Below, piece after piece: positions 8,562 to 16,310 of a DNA stretch of 44,533 bases (the first letter of the stretch is position 1; the number at the start of each line of letters is the position of its first letter). Made by a program: the position numbers and the translations under genes. The notes beneath the pieces were generated by a model, which searched no databases, was not told the DNA's origin, and saw nothing but the letters and a program-made list of their open reading frames with translations. This stretch comes from Lachnospiraceae bacterium (GTDB lineage Bacteria; Bacillota; Clostridia; Lachnospirales; Lachnospiraceae): NCBI GenBank assembly GCA_022792885.1, contig JAAWBX010000020.1, positions 1 through 44,533 on the forward strand. The letters are read 5' to 3'.

Positions 8562-9059
8562 ATGTACGATTCGCTGACCCGGGAGGATATCCGGAAGATG
8601 GAAGAGGAGATCGAACACCGCAAAGCGGTCGTTCGCAAAGAGCTGCTGGAATCGGTGAAGGAAGCCCGTGCGCACGGCGACCTGAGCGAGAATTTTGAGT
8701 ATAAGGCGGCGAAGCGGGAGAAGAATCAGAACGAAAGTCGGATCCGTTATTTGGAGAAGATGATTCGGACGGCGAGGATCATCGACGACCATGCGAAGGA
8801 GGATGAAGCGGGACTAAACAAAAAGGTCGAGCTGTATTTTGAGGAGGACGACGAGACGGAGACGATGAAGATCGTGACGACCGTGCGCGAAAATTCTTTA
8901 AAAGGCAGAATCAGCAACGTTTCGCCGTTGGGGAAGGCGCTTTTAGGGCACCGGGCCGGCGACCGGGTATATGTGCCGGTGAACGAGAAGGCGGGCTATT
9001 ATGTGCAGATTCGGAACGTGACGCCCGACGATTCGGAAGAAGAGCTGCGCAGTTATTAA
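8562..9059 (+). CDS. greA: Transcription elongation factor GreA
   Basis: GreA enters the secondary channel of RNA polymerase and stimulates cleavage of the backtracked transcript so that stalled elongation resumes. The 165-residue protein has the N-terminal coiled coil (about 5-75) with the signature [13 protein letters not shown] at the tip and a C-terminal FKBP-like domain (about 85-160; [14 protein letters not shown]). The length is normal. A strong GGAGGA (8545-8550) lies 11 bases before the ATG. A second ATG at 8552 is in another frame. The fructokinase gene follows after 16 bases, so the two are probably co-transcribed, though they share no obvious function. Confidence 0.96.
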   Translation: MYDSLTREDIRKMEEEIEHRKAVVRKELLESVKEARAHGDLSENFEYKAAKREKNQNESRIRYLEKMIRTARIIDDHAKEDEAGLNKKVELYFEEDDETETMKIVTTVRENSLKGRISNVSPLGKALLGHRAGDRVYVPVNEKAGYYVQIRNVTPDDSEEELRSY

Positions 9060-9075
9060 AGGGGAAGGTTTTTAA

Positions 9076-10062
9076 ATGAAAAAATATGAAGTGATAGCGT
9101 TGGGAGAGCTTCTGGTGGATTTTACCGCGAACGGGGTCAGTTTGCAGGGGAATCCTCTGTTTGAAGCGAACCCGGGAGGCGCACCCTGCAATGTTTTGTC
9201 CATGCTGCAGAAACTGGGGAGGCGGACGGCTTTTATCGGGAAAGTCGGGGAAGATTCCTTTGGAAGAATGCTTAGGAGCGTCGTGGCGGAACAGGGAATT
9301 GATGTCAGTCATCTTCTCATGGATAAAAAGATTCCGACGACGCTGGCTTTTGTCCATACGGCTTTGGACGGGGACCGTGAGTTTTCCTTTTATCGGAATC
9401 CGGGAGCCGATATGATGCTTCGTCCGGAGGAGGTGGACGCTTCTTTTGTCGGGGAGGCGCGCGTGTTTCATTTTGGCAGCTTGTCCATGACGGACGTAAA
9501 GGTCGAGGCCGCGACGAAGAAAGCCGTGGAGGCCGCGAAGGAGGCCGGGCTGTGGATTTCTTTTGATCCCAATTTGCGCCCGCCTTTGTGGAGGGATCCG
9601 GAGACGGCGAGGGAAAAGATCGCCTACGGGATTCGTCAGTGCGATATTCTGAAAATATCCGATGACGAGATCGCGTTTTTTACCGGCGTTTCCGATATTG
9701 AGGAGGGGGTTGCCAGAATCCGCGAGGAGTTTCACACGCCGCTTGTCTGTGCGACGATGGGGAAGAGGGGAAGTCTGGTTTATTATAAGGAACAAAAGGC
9801 GGCCTGCGATCCGTTTCTCAGAGAAGATACGATTGAGACGACGGGGGCCGGGGATACGTTTATGGCCTGTGTGCTGAATGCGGTTCTGGAAAACGGCTGG
9901 GACGGCCTGAACGGCCGGACGCTGTATGAAATGCTGGAGTTTGCCAATGCCGCCGCCGCGCTTGTCACGACAAAAAAAGGCGCTTTGAAAGTGATGCCGG
10001 AACCGGAGGAAGTGCGGGCGCTGATCCGGGAAAGAAGGGGAGCGGCGTGCGGGAGTGTATGA
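9076..10062 (+). CDS. scrK: PfkB-family sugar kinase, likely fructokinase
   Basis: This 328-residue cytosolic kinase has the PfkB/ribokinase fold and most resembles fructokinases, which make fructose-6-phosphate from fructose and ATP. The N-terminal ALGELLVDF and NPGGAPCNV segments match PfkB signature 1. The C-terminal ETTGAGDTF contains the anion-hole GAGD with the catalytic Asp. The length fits the family. Substrate cannot be fixed from sequence; ribokinase or 2-keto-3-deoxygluconokinase activities are alternatives, but the FEANPGGAPCNV form is typical of fructokinases. It sits 16 bases after greA with GGGGAAGG as ribosome site. No transporter or sugar regulator is adjacent. Confidence 0.88.
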   Translation: MKKYEVIALGELLVDFTANGVSLQGNPLFEANPGGAPCNVLSMLQKLGRRTAFIGKVGEDSFGRMLRSVVAEQGIDVSHLLMDKKIPTTLAFVHTALDGDREFSFYRNPGADMMLRPEEVDASFVGEARVFHFGSLSMTDVKVEAATKKAVEAAKEAGLWISFDPNLRPPLWRDPETAREKIAYGIRQCDILKISDDEIAFFTGVSDIEEGVARIREEFHTPLVCATMGKRGSLVYYKEQKAACDPFLREDTIETTGAGDTFMACVLNAVLENGWDGLNGRTLYEMLEFANAAAALVTTKKGALKVMPEPEEVRALIRERRGAACGSV

Positions 10063-10075
10063 GGAAAGACAAAAC

Positions 10076-10117
10076 GGGCTCTCTCCCCGGTTCCGTTCGG
10101 GATGGGGGAGGGAGCCC
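10076..10117 (-). terminator. Hairpin between fructokinase and the convergent dehydrogenase
   Basis: A 13-bp stem (GGGCTCTCTCCCC 10076-10088 with GGGGAGGGAGCCC 10105-10117, one G-U) separates the convergent genes. On the minus strand it is followed by GTTTTGTC, a short T-run, so it best serves the minus-strand gene and may act in both directions. Confidence 0.65.
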
Positions 10118-10142
10118 TGCTTTGGGAGATGATTTCCCGTTT

Positions 10143-11099
10143 TTACCGTCCGGATACCACATGGATCGGTGATCCGGCGGCGTAGGCCCGGATATTGTCG
10201 GCCAGGATGGATACCAGGCGTTCGCGAGTCTCCAGTCCTTTCCAGCCCATGTGAGGCGTCAGGATTACGTTTTCCATCGTATAGAGCGGATTGTCTTCGA
10301 CCGGCGGTTCCGTTTCCTGGACATCCAGGGCGGCTCCGGCGATGGTTCCGGCCCGAAGCGCCTCGATCAGGGCCGGCTCGTCGATCAGCGCGCCTCTCGC
10401 GGTGTTGATCAGGAAAGCGGAAGACTTCATGAGGGACAGCGTCTGCCGGTTGATCAGATGCCGGGTTTCGGGGGTCAGCGGACAGTGGAGAGAGATATAA
10501 TCGCTGTTTTTCAATACTTCTTCCAGGCCGGCGTAGCGGACGCCGTCCTCGTCAGGCCGGGGAGTTCTCGTGTAGACCAGGATATTCATATCCAGGGCCC
10601 GGGCGATGCGCATGACTTCCCGTCCGATGTTGCCGGCTCCCACAAGGCCGAGCGTCTTGCCGTTTACTTCCACGTGGTCTACCTGCAGGCAGCGGGTGAA
10701 ATTGTCGCGGTTTCCTTTTGCCAGCATGGCAAGCTGTTTTTGCATGGAGGAGCTCAGATTTAAGAGGAGCATGATCGCCGTGTGGGCAACCCGCTGCGTG
10801 CTGTACGCCGGGATATTGCATACCAGGATTCCTTTTTCCCGGCAGGCATCCAGATCAAGATTGTTGTAACCGGTCCCCGCTTCGCAGATCAGTTTTACGG
10901 TATCCGGGAATTGACGGATCCGATCGCCGCTTACCGGCATTTCTTTTGTCACGATAATGTCATAGCCCTGGATCCTTTCCAGGATCTGATCCGGTTCCGT
11001 TACGTCGTAGACCTTGACTTCGGAAGCGAGGACGGAAAAATCCAGTTTTCCGTCATAATTCATACGGGCAGCATTTAATACTACGGTCTTGTCGTTCAT
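10143..11099 (-). CDS. D-isomer-specific 2-hydroxyacid dehydrogenase
   Basis: This 318-residue NAD-dependent enzyme interconverts a 2-oxoacid and a D-2-hydroxyacid. It has the split substrate domain and a Rossmann NAD domain with GLVGAGNIG. The catalytic triad is visible as Arg in NTARGALID, Glu in the ETEPP segment and His in LTPHMGW. The length is that of glycerate/hydroxypyruvate reductases, phosphoglycerate-dehydrogenase-like proteins and D-lactate dehydrogenases. I cannot tell which substrate it uses. A ribosome site (GGGAGG) precedes the ATG. It is a single-gene unit with its own promoter at 11163-11135, divergent from the SDR gene. Confidence 0.93.
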   Translation of the reverse strand: MNDKTVVLNAARMNYDGKLDFSVLASEVKVYDVTEPDQILERIQGYDIIVTKEMPVSGDRIRQFPDTVKLICEAGTGYNNLDLDACREKGILVCNIPAYSTQRVAHTAIMLLLNLSSSMQKQLAMLAKGNRDNFTRCLQVDHVEVNGKTLGLVGAGNIGREVMRIARALDMNILVYTRTPRPDEDGVRYAGLEEVLKNSDYISLHCPLTPETRHLINRQTLSLMKSSAFLINTARGALIDEPALIEALRAGTIAGAALDVQETEPPVEDNPLYTMENVILTPHMGWKGLETRERLVSILADNIRAYAAGSPIHVVSGR

Positions 11100-11134
11100 A
11101 AAAACCTCCCTTTTTGATATCGCGTGTTTCTTTT

Positions 11135-11163
11135 ATTTTAACATAGAAATAAATTTCGTCCAA
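11135..11163 (-). promoter_or_regulatory. Promoter for the 2-hydroxyacid dehydrogenase
   Basis: On the minus strand TTGGAC (11163-11158), a 17-base spacer and TAAAAT (11140-11135) lie upstream of the start at 11099. It stands back to back with the SDR promoter. Confidence 0.55.
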
Positions 11164-11185
11164 CCTTTTCTGAAATGCTTTACCC

Positions 11186-11214
11186 GTGACAAACGCACCG
11201 GGTTCTGTTATACT
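11186..11214 (+). promoter_or_regulatory. Promoter for the SDR gene
   Basis: GTGACA (11186-11191), a 17-base spacer and TATACT (11209-11214) precede the SDR start at 11253 by 38 bases. Confidence 0.65.
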
Positions 11215-11252
11215 GCAGGGAGAACATTCGAAAAGGAAATGAGGACTCGGAT

Positions 11253-11990
11253 ATGGCGGGAAAAACGGTGCTGGTGACGGGGGCCTCCCGGGGGATCGGG
11301 CGGGCGGTCGCTTTGAAATTTGCCAGGGAAGGATATTCTGTGATCATAAACTGCAGAGAAAAGGAAGACAGGCTTTTTCGGGTGAGGGATGAGATCCGGG
11401 CGCTGGGGCGGGACTGCCTGGCGATTCGGGCGGATTTGAGCAGACCGGAGGGGCCGGGTCTTTTATGGGAAGCGGTGGAAGCGGCCGGGTTTTCGGTGGA
11501 TGTGCTGGTCAGCAACGCCGGAATCTCAATGGCCGGTCTTTTGCAGGATATGGATCCGGCCGAGTGGCATCGGATTCTGGATACGAATGTGACGCCTTTG
11601 TTTGCGCTGAGCCGCCTTGCCATTCCCGGAATGCTGCGTAAGGGAGGCGGGAAGATCCTGGCGACTTCCTCGGTGTTCGGTTCCGTGGGAGGCGCCTGCG
11701 AGGTTGCTTATTCGGCGTCGAAGGGGGCGGTAAATGCTTTTGTGCGGGCCCTGTCCAAAGAACTGGCGCCCAGCAATATCCAGGTGAACGCGGTGGCCCC
11801 CGGCGCCATCGATACGGAGATGGTGTCGGAAGCCGGCATCGGACAGGAAGGGTACGACCGGTTGAAGGAGGAGATCGCCGCGGGACGTTTGGGAAGGCCG
11901 GAGGAAGTTGCGGAGGCGTTTTATTTTCTGGCGGAAGCGCCTTCTTACGTGACCGGGGAGATTCTCACGATAGACGGAGGCTGGACTTAA
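11253..11990 (+). CDS. Short-chain dehydrogenase/reductase, FabG-like
   Basis: This 245-residue classical SDR has the cofactor motif TGASRGIG (9-16), the SNAGI strand, and the catalytic Ser (TSSVFGS), Tyr153 and Lys157 in YSASK. The C-terminal half (APGAIDTEM, TGEILTIDGGW) is very close to 3-oxoacyl-ACP reductase FabG, which reduces 3-ketoacyl-ACP with NADPH in fatty acid synthesis. No other fatty-acid synthesis genes are nearby, so it may be a stand-alone reductase with another substrate. It has its own promoter. The thioredoxin reductase gene follows after 126 bases without a clear terminator, so read-through is possible. Confidence 0.92.
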   Translation: MAGKTVLVTGASRGIGRAVALKFAREGYSVIINCREKEDRLFRVRDEIRALGRDCLAIRADLSRPEGPGLLWEAVEAAGFSVDVLVSNAGISMAGLLQDMDPAEWHRILDTNVTPLFALSRLAIPGMLRKGGGKILATSSVFGSVGGACEVAYSASKGAVNAFVRALSKELAPSNIQVNAVAPGAIDTEMVSEAGIGQEGYDRLKEEIAAGRLGRPEEVAEAFYFLAEAPSYVTGEILTIDGGWT

Positions 11991-12116
11991 GAGGGGCCTG
12001 TAAACGGGTTTCGTGAGAGCGGCCGCAAAATCGCGCGGCGGCTCAAACCGGCCGGAATGGACGGGGGATAAAAACCGCAAAACCCGGCATACTAACAGAA
12101 AAAAAGAGGCGATGAG

Positions 12117-13043
12117 ATGTACGATACGATTATTATCGGTTCCGGGCCCGCCGGGTTGGCGGCGGCGATTTACGCGAAAAGGGCCGTGTTGAACAGTCTG
12201 GTGATCGAACAGGCGCCGGCCAGCGGCGGCCAGATGCTGAATACGTATGAGGTGGACAATTATCCGGGACTGCCCGGGATCAACGGATTCGATCTGGGGG
12301 ACGCCATGCGGGAACACGCGGATAAACTGGGCGCGGAATTTGCGGAAGATACCGTCACGGAGCTTCAGGTGGAAGGCCCGGTAAAGAAAGTGATAGGCAG
12401 GAAACAGACTTATGAAACCCGGACGATTGTTTTGGCCAGCGGAGCGGAGCACCGGAAGCTTCTTGTGCCGGGAGAGGAGGCGCTGACCGGCCGGGGCGTC
12501 AGTTACTGCGCCACATGCGACGGGGCTTTTTTTAAGGATAAGGAAGTCGCCGTGATAGGCGGCGGGGATGTGGCCTTGGAGGATGCGATCCTTCTGGCGA
12601 AGAGCAGCAGGAAGGTTACCGTGATTCACAGAAGGGATGCGTTTCGAGGAGCCAGAATCCTGCAGGAGCGGTTGTCCGCCTGCCCGAATGTGGAAATTCT
12701 CTGGAATACGGTGGCGGAGGAGATCCTGGGGACGCAGAAAGCGGAAGGGCTTCGCCTGCGTCAGGTTCAGACCGGGGAACAAAAGGAACTTCCCGTGGAC
12801 GGCGTGTTTATCGCGGTGGGGATACAGCCGAACAGTGAATTGGCGAGAGGGAAGTTAAGACAGGATAAAGGGGGCTATATCTGTGCCGGTGAGGATACGA
12901 AAACTTCGGTTGCCGGCGTTTTCGCGGCCGGGGACGTTCGGACGAAGGAATTTCGCCAGATCCTGACGGCGGCCGCAGACGGGGCCGCGGCGGTGGCGGC
13001 GGTGGAAAATTATCTGAATACATGGAATGTATCGGAAATATAA
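12117..13043 (+). CDS. trxB: Thioredoxin reductase (NADPH type)
   Basis: TrxB passes electrons from NADPH through FAD and a redox disulfide to thioredoxin. The 308-residue protein has the FAD motif GSGPAG near the N-terminus, the redox centre Cys131-Ala-Thr-Cys134, the NADPH motif GGGDVALEDA followed by HRRDAFR, and the second FAD motif FAAGDVR near the C-terminus. All parts of a canonical low-molecular-weight TrxB are present, in contrast to the related gene at 31893. Ribosome site GAGG precedes the ATG. The gene ends at a hairpin (13053-13091) that overlaps the promoter of the next gene. Confidence 0.93.
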   Translation: MYDTIIIGSGPAGLAAAIYAKRAVLNSLVIEQAPASGGQMLNTYEVDNYPGLPGINGFDLGDAMREHADKLGAEFAEDTVTELQVEGPVKKVIGRKQTYETRTIVLASGAEHRKLLVPGEEALTGRGVSYCATCDGAFFKDKEVAVIGGGDVALEDAILLAKSSRKVTVIHRRDAFRGARILQERLSACPNVEILWNTVAEEILGTQKAEGLRLRQVQTGEQKELPVDGVFIAVGIQPNSELARGKLRQDKGGYICAGEDTKTSVAGVFAAGDVRTKEFRQILTAAADGAAAVAAVENYLNTWNVSEI

Positions 13044-13052
13044 ATATTGCGG

Positions 13053-13096
13053 AAATCCTTCGGAGTTAAATTGACAGGCTTCGAAGGATTTTGTTA
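13053..13096 (+). terminator. Terminator hairpin of trxB, overlapping the next promoter
   Basis: A perfect 10-bp inverted repeat (AAATCCTTCG 13053-13062, CGAAGGATTT 13082-13091) has a 19-base loop and is followed by TTGTT. The loop contains the -35 box of the downstream promoter, so terminator and promoter share the same bases. Confidence 0.55.
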
Positions 13097-13100
13097 TACT
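13071..13100 (+). promoter_or_regulatory. Promoter for the first NlpC/P60 gene
   Basis: A perfect TTGACA (13071-13076), an 18-base spacer and TATACT (13095-13100) predict a start near 13107 and a leader of about 88 bases. The leader contains a GC-rich inverted pair (CGCCGC near 13110 with GCGGCG near 13141) followed by TTTT, which could fold as an attenuator-like hairpin. Confidence 0.75.
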
Positions 13101-13194
13101 GGAAATACACGCCGCCCGGCGAGGCTACATATGCTGAATCGCGGCGGTTTTCGGGAAGCCTTTTGTTGTTTTACCGCTTAAGGAGGTGGCACAT

Positions 13195-14574
13195 ATGAAG
13201 AAGAATGTATCGGCAGCCCTTTTGGGGTGCGGATTGGCATTGAGTCTGACGGCCGGAAACGGCCTGTTTTCTGCGGGCGTGGCTTATGCGGATGCCGTGG
13301 AGCCGGGAAAAGAAGAAGTCGAGCCGGCCTTGGGAGGTATTTCGATTCCGCTGAATCATTACGCGGCGAGCCGGATCGATCCGGAAGGGGAGCTGGCGGA
13401 GCTTTTGCGTTCCGGCATGTGGTTCCGGAAAGCGGAGGAAGTGCAGACGGAGCCCGAGACGGTTCCGGAGCAGACGGCGACGGAGCCTGAGACGGAACCT
13501 CCGACTACGGCTTCCGCTTACGCGAGCGTGGCGATTGCCCGGGTGGACGCATACGTGAATATTCGCGATCAGGCGAACACGGGCGGGAATGTGCTGGGTA
13601 AGATTTATAATAACTGTGCGGCGACGATTCTGGACACGGTGGACGGCGAGGACGGAAAGTGGTACTATATCCGTTCCGGTTCCGTCAGCGGCTACATAAA
13701 AGCGAATTATTTTGTGACCGGCGAGGAGGCGGAGGCGATTGCCCGCCAGGTAGGGACGGTAATCGCGAAGACGAATACCGGGGCGCTGCGTCTGCGGGAG
13801 CAGCCGAGCACTTCCGCCGGGGTTATTACCATGCTGGCTTTGGGCGAGGAGTATGTGGTCCAGGAGGAAGGCATTATAAATGAAGAAGGGAAAGAGTTTG
13901 TCAAGATCAATCTGGACGGGGATACGTTGGGTTATGTCAGCCGGGATTATGTAGATCTGCGGGTGGATTTTGCTCAGGCGGTTTCCGTCGAGGAGGAGCG
14001 GGCCATGCTGGAAGAGCAGGCCAGGAGGGAGCAGGAAGCGGAGGAAGCCAGACGCCGTCTGGAGGAAGAACGGCAGCAGACGACGGAAGCGCCGGTCCAG
14101 ACATCCGCACCGACGGAGGCTCCGGTCCAGACCCAGGCTCCGACGGCCGCGCCTACGCAGGCTCCGACTTCCGCGCCGGGAAGCGATTACGAGTACAACC
14201 CGGGGACGGGAACGGTCCGGGAAGCTCTGGTGGCTTATGCGAAGCAGTTTCTGGGGAATCCCTATGTGTGGGGAGGCGTCAGCCTGACGGACGGAGCGGA
14301 TTGTTCCGGTTATGTGCTGGCCGTTTACCGGGATATCGCCGGAATTTCACTTCCTCATTATTCCGGCTCTCAGGCGAACTGCGGGGTCCGGATCTCGGCG
14401 GATCAGTTGCAGCCGGGGGATCTGGTGTTTTACGCCAGCGGAGGGACGATCAATCATGTAGCCATGTATATCGGCGGCGGACAGGTGATTCACGCATCCA
14501 GTCCGACCCATGGAATTATGATCTCCAACATGAACTATCGCACGCCCTGCGCATATGTGTCTTTGTTGAATTGA
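13195..14574 (+). CDS. Secreted SH3b-NlpC/P60 peptidoglycan endopeptidase (first paralogue)
   Basis: This 459-residue exported protein should cut the stem peptide of peptidoglycan. A signal peptide (about 1-30) ends near AYADA. Two bacterial SH3 domains follow (about 100-165 and 180-245; both with VNIR/RLRE-type strands and ends such as SGYIKANYF). A charged coiled-coil stretch (about 262-295) and a Thr/Pro/Ala-rich linker come next. The NlpC/P60 domain occupies the last ~120 residues, with Cys370 (ADCSGYV), His421 (NHVAMYIG) and His433 as the triad. The start is the ATG at 13195, six bases after a perfect AGGAGGTG; an in-frame GTG at 13186 lies inside that ribosome site. It is a clear paralogue of the next gene. 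It likely acts in daughter-cell separation or wall turnover. Confidence 0.94.
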   Translation: MKKNVSAALLGCGLALSLTAGNGLFSAGVAYADAVEPGKEEVEPALGGISIPLNHYAASRIDPEGELAELLRSGMWFRKAEEVQTEPETVPEQTATEPETEPPTTASAYASVAIARVDAYVNIRDQANTGGNVLGKIYNNCAATILDTVDGEDGKWYYIRSGSVSGYIKANYFVTGEEAEAIARQVGTVIAKTNTGALRLREQPSTSAGVITMLALGEEYVVQEEGIINEEGKEFVKINLDGDTLGYVSRDYVDLRVDFAQAVSVEEERAMLEEQARREQEAEEARRRLEEERQQTTEAPVQTSAPTEAPVQTQAPTAAPTQAPTSAPGSDYEYNPGTGTVREALVAYAKQFLGNPYVWGGVSLTDGADCSGYVLAVYRDIAGISLPHYSGSQANCGVRISADQLQPGDLVFYASGGTINHVAMYIGGGQVIHASSPTHGIMISNMNYRTPCAYVSLLN

Positions 14575-14599
14575 CGGGACGGAAGGCTGATTTTAAAGG

Positions 14600-14634
14600 G
14601 CCTGGGCCGGATTGCCGGCCTGGGCTCCTTCTCT
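14600..14634 (+). terminator. Terminator of the first NlpC/P60 gene
   Basis: An 11-bp stem with two G-U pairs (14600-14610 with 14615-14625) and a tetraloop ATTG is followed by the T-rich TCCTTCTCT. Confidence 0.6.
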
Positions 14635-14708
14635 GACTACGTGTCCCTGTCAGGCGGAGGCGGGGAAAATTGATGGAAAAAAGATACAAAAAGAATGCGG
14701 ATTTCTCA

Positions 14709-14737
14709 TTGACAAGCCCGGAAAGCCTTGTTATAAT
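14709..14737 (+). promoter_or_regulatory. Consensus sigma-A promoter for the second NlpC/P60 gene
   Basis: A perfect TTGACA (14709-14714), a 17-base spacer and a perfect TATAAT (14732-14737) make this the best consensus promoter in the window, implying high expression. Confidence 0.85.
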
Positions 14738-14749
14738 TAGGTCATGAGT

Positions 14750-14766
14750 CGTAACAATTCTGTAAT
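14750..14766 (+). promoter_or_regulatory. Possible WalR box just downstream of the promoter
   Basis: CGTAAC-N5-TGTAAT matches the known WalR consensus TGTWAH-N5-TGTWAH with one mismatch. It lies about 5-20 bases after the expected transcription start, where WalR usually represses. WalRK controls NlpC/P60-type hydrolases in Bacillus. The match is short, so this is only suggestive. Confidence 0.3.
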
Positions 14767-14801
14767 ATTTGCGAACAAATGTTAATAACTCAGGAGGAAG
14801 T

Positions 14802-16169
14802 ATGAAAAACAGGAAATTAGCAACAGCAGCCGGATGTCTGGGCCTCACCGTATGTCTTTTAAGTCAGAGCGCGTTTGTTTCTCTGGCGGCGGAGATCGGC
14901 ACGGCGGATACGGGGTCGGCCGGTATTTCAGCCGTGTTGAGCGGATATATGAATAATGAGAATAAGGAGAGCGGAGCGTCAGGGGAGACGAAGGGGAATT
15001 CCTCCTCGAAAACGGAGACGCCGACGACTTCGGCAGCCGGCGTGAACGCGATCACGAAGACGGATTCGGGCAACGGAGGCGGTACGGCTCCTTCGACCGA
15101 CAACGCAATGAAGAGCGGGATCGGCGCTCTGGCAAAAGAAACGGAGGACGAGCCGGTTTCCTTATATGAGAATCTGGCGATTTCCAAAGTGACGGATTAT
15201 GTGAATATTCGCGCGGAAGCCAGCACGGAGGCCGAGATCTTGGGGAAGATTTATGACCAGTGTGCGGCGACGATTTTGGATACCGTGGAGAAGGAAGACG
15301 GAACGTGGTATCACATCAAGTCCGGTTCGGTTACCGGTTATATGAAAGCGGAGTTTTTTGTTACCGGTTTTGAGGCGGAGGAATATGCGAAGGCGAACAG
15401 CAACATGTATGTTCGCGCTACGGAAGGCGGGCTTCGCGTCCGTTCGGAGTCCAGTCTGCGCAGCGACGTTTTGACGATGCTGTATGAAGGCGAGAAGGCT
15501 ACGGTGCTTGAGGTGGGCGACGAGTTTATCAAAGTCCGCACGGAAGGCGGGACCGAAGGCTATGTACACGGAGAATATGTAGAGATTTATATTGAGTGCG
15601 ACGAAGCGATCTCCCTGGAGGAAGAGCAGGCTATGATCGAGGAGCAGCAGCGTCTGGAACGGGAAGCGGAGGAAGCCCGTCAGGCGGAATTGGCCCGTCA
15701 GCAGCAGGCGGCCGCAAGACAGCAGGCGGCTCAGCAGCAGTCGCGGCCTCAGAGTTCCGGAGGTTCTTCGGGGGCAGCCAGCAATCCGCCGGCTTCGGCT
15801 CCGACGGCTAACGTGGGCAATGCCTCTGCGGCAAGACAGGCGGTTGTGAATTATGCCATGAGTAAAGTAGGCTGCGCTTATGTATGGGGTGCGGAAGGCC
15901 CGAACGCTTTCGACTGCTCCGGCCTCGTGAAGAGTGCATATGCACAGGCAGGCGTATCTCTGTCCCATTATTCCGGTTCTCAGGGTTCTGCCGGCAGTTA
16001 CCGCAGTTTATCGGAGGCGCAGCCTGGCGATATTCTCTGGAAAAACGGCCATGTAGGTATCTATATCGGCGGCGGACAGTATGTGCATGCTTCCACCTAT
16101 GGCGTAGGCGTTATTGTTTCGAACGTATCGGGCAGCGGATTTGCCTGTGCGAGAAATGTATTAGGATAA
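14802..16169 (+). CDS. Secreted SH3b-NlpC/P60 peptidoglycan endopeptidase (second paralogue)
   Basis: This 455-residue protein repeats the architecture of the preceding gene. A signal peptide (about 1-30) is followed by a Ser/Thr/Gly-rich low-complexity segment (about 40-115), SH3b domain 1 (about 125-190), SH3b domain 2 (about 200-260), a Glu/Gln/Ala-rich coiled coil (about 268-310), a Ser/Pro/Ala linker and a C-terminal NlpC/P60 domain. Catalytic Cys372 (FDCSGLV) and the His of GHVGIYIG are present. The first SH3b domains of the two paralogues are nearly identical in strand order (the AATILDTV segment occurs in both), pointing to a tandem duplication. The ATG at 14802 follows AGGAGG; an upstream in-frame TTG lacks a ribosome site. 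Confidence 0.94.
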   Translation: MKNRKLATAAGCLGLTVCLLSQSAFVSLAAEIGTADTGSAGISAVLSGYMNNENKESGASGETKGNSSSKTETPTTSAAGVNAITKTDSGNGGGTAPSTDNAMKSGIGALAKETEDEPVSLYENLAISKVTDYVNIRAEASTEAEILGKIYDQCAATILDTVEKEDGTWYHIKSGSVTGYMKAEFFVTGFEAEEYAKANSNMYVRATEGGLRVRSESSLRSDVLTMLYEGEKATVLEVGDEFIKVRTEGGTEGYVHGEYVEIYIECDEAISLEEEQAMIEEQQRLEREAEEARQAELARQQQAAARQQAAQQQSRPQSSGGSSGAASNPPASAPTANVGNASAARQAVVNYAMSKVGCAYVWGAEGPNAFDCSGLVKSAYAQAGVSLSHYSGSQGSAGSYRSLSEAQPGDILWKNGHVGIYIGGGQYVHASTYGVGVIVSNVSGSGFACARNVLG

Positions 16170-16184
16170 GAAGAAAAACGGAGG

Positions 16185-16213
16185 GGACCTGCCGGAAGGC
16201 GGGTCCTTTTTAT
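16185..16213 (+). terminator. Terminator of the second NlpC/P60 gene
   Basis: A 9-bp stem (GGACCTGCC 16185-16193 with GGCGGGTCC 16198-16206, one G-U) with loop GGAA is followed by TTTTTATT. Confidence 0.88.
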
Positions 16214-16256
16214 TGCCGAAAAGTCCGTTGTCGGAGTTCTTTTCGGCGGCGGCGCA

Positions 16257-16298
16257 TAAAAAATACAGCGGACAGGGATGATCCTTTTGTCCGCTGTA
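16257..16298 (-). terminator. Terminator of the threonine aldolase gene
   Basis: A perfect 11-bp stem (16264-16274 with 16288-16298) is followed on the minus strand by a run of six Ts. It sits directly behind the aldolase stop codon. Confidence 0.88.
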
Positions 16299-16310
16299 TA
16301 AAAAACAGAT

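Noticed and set aside
11526..12782. 418-codon frame on the minus strand across the SDR and trxB genes
   Set aside because: It is antisense to two clearly recognised genes, has no ribosome site and no family resemblance; GC-rich codon bias opens such frames.
13101..13194. c-di-AMP or c-di-GMP riboswitch before the NlpC/P60 gene
   Set aside because: The leader is about 88 bases and shows a simple GC-rich hairpin, not the conserved cores of those riboswitches.
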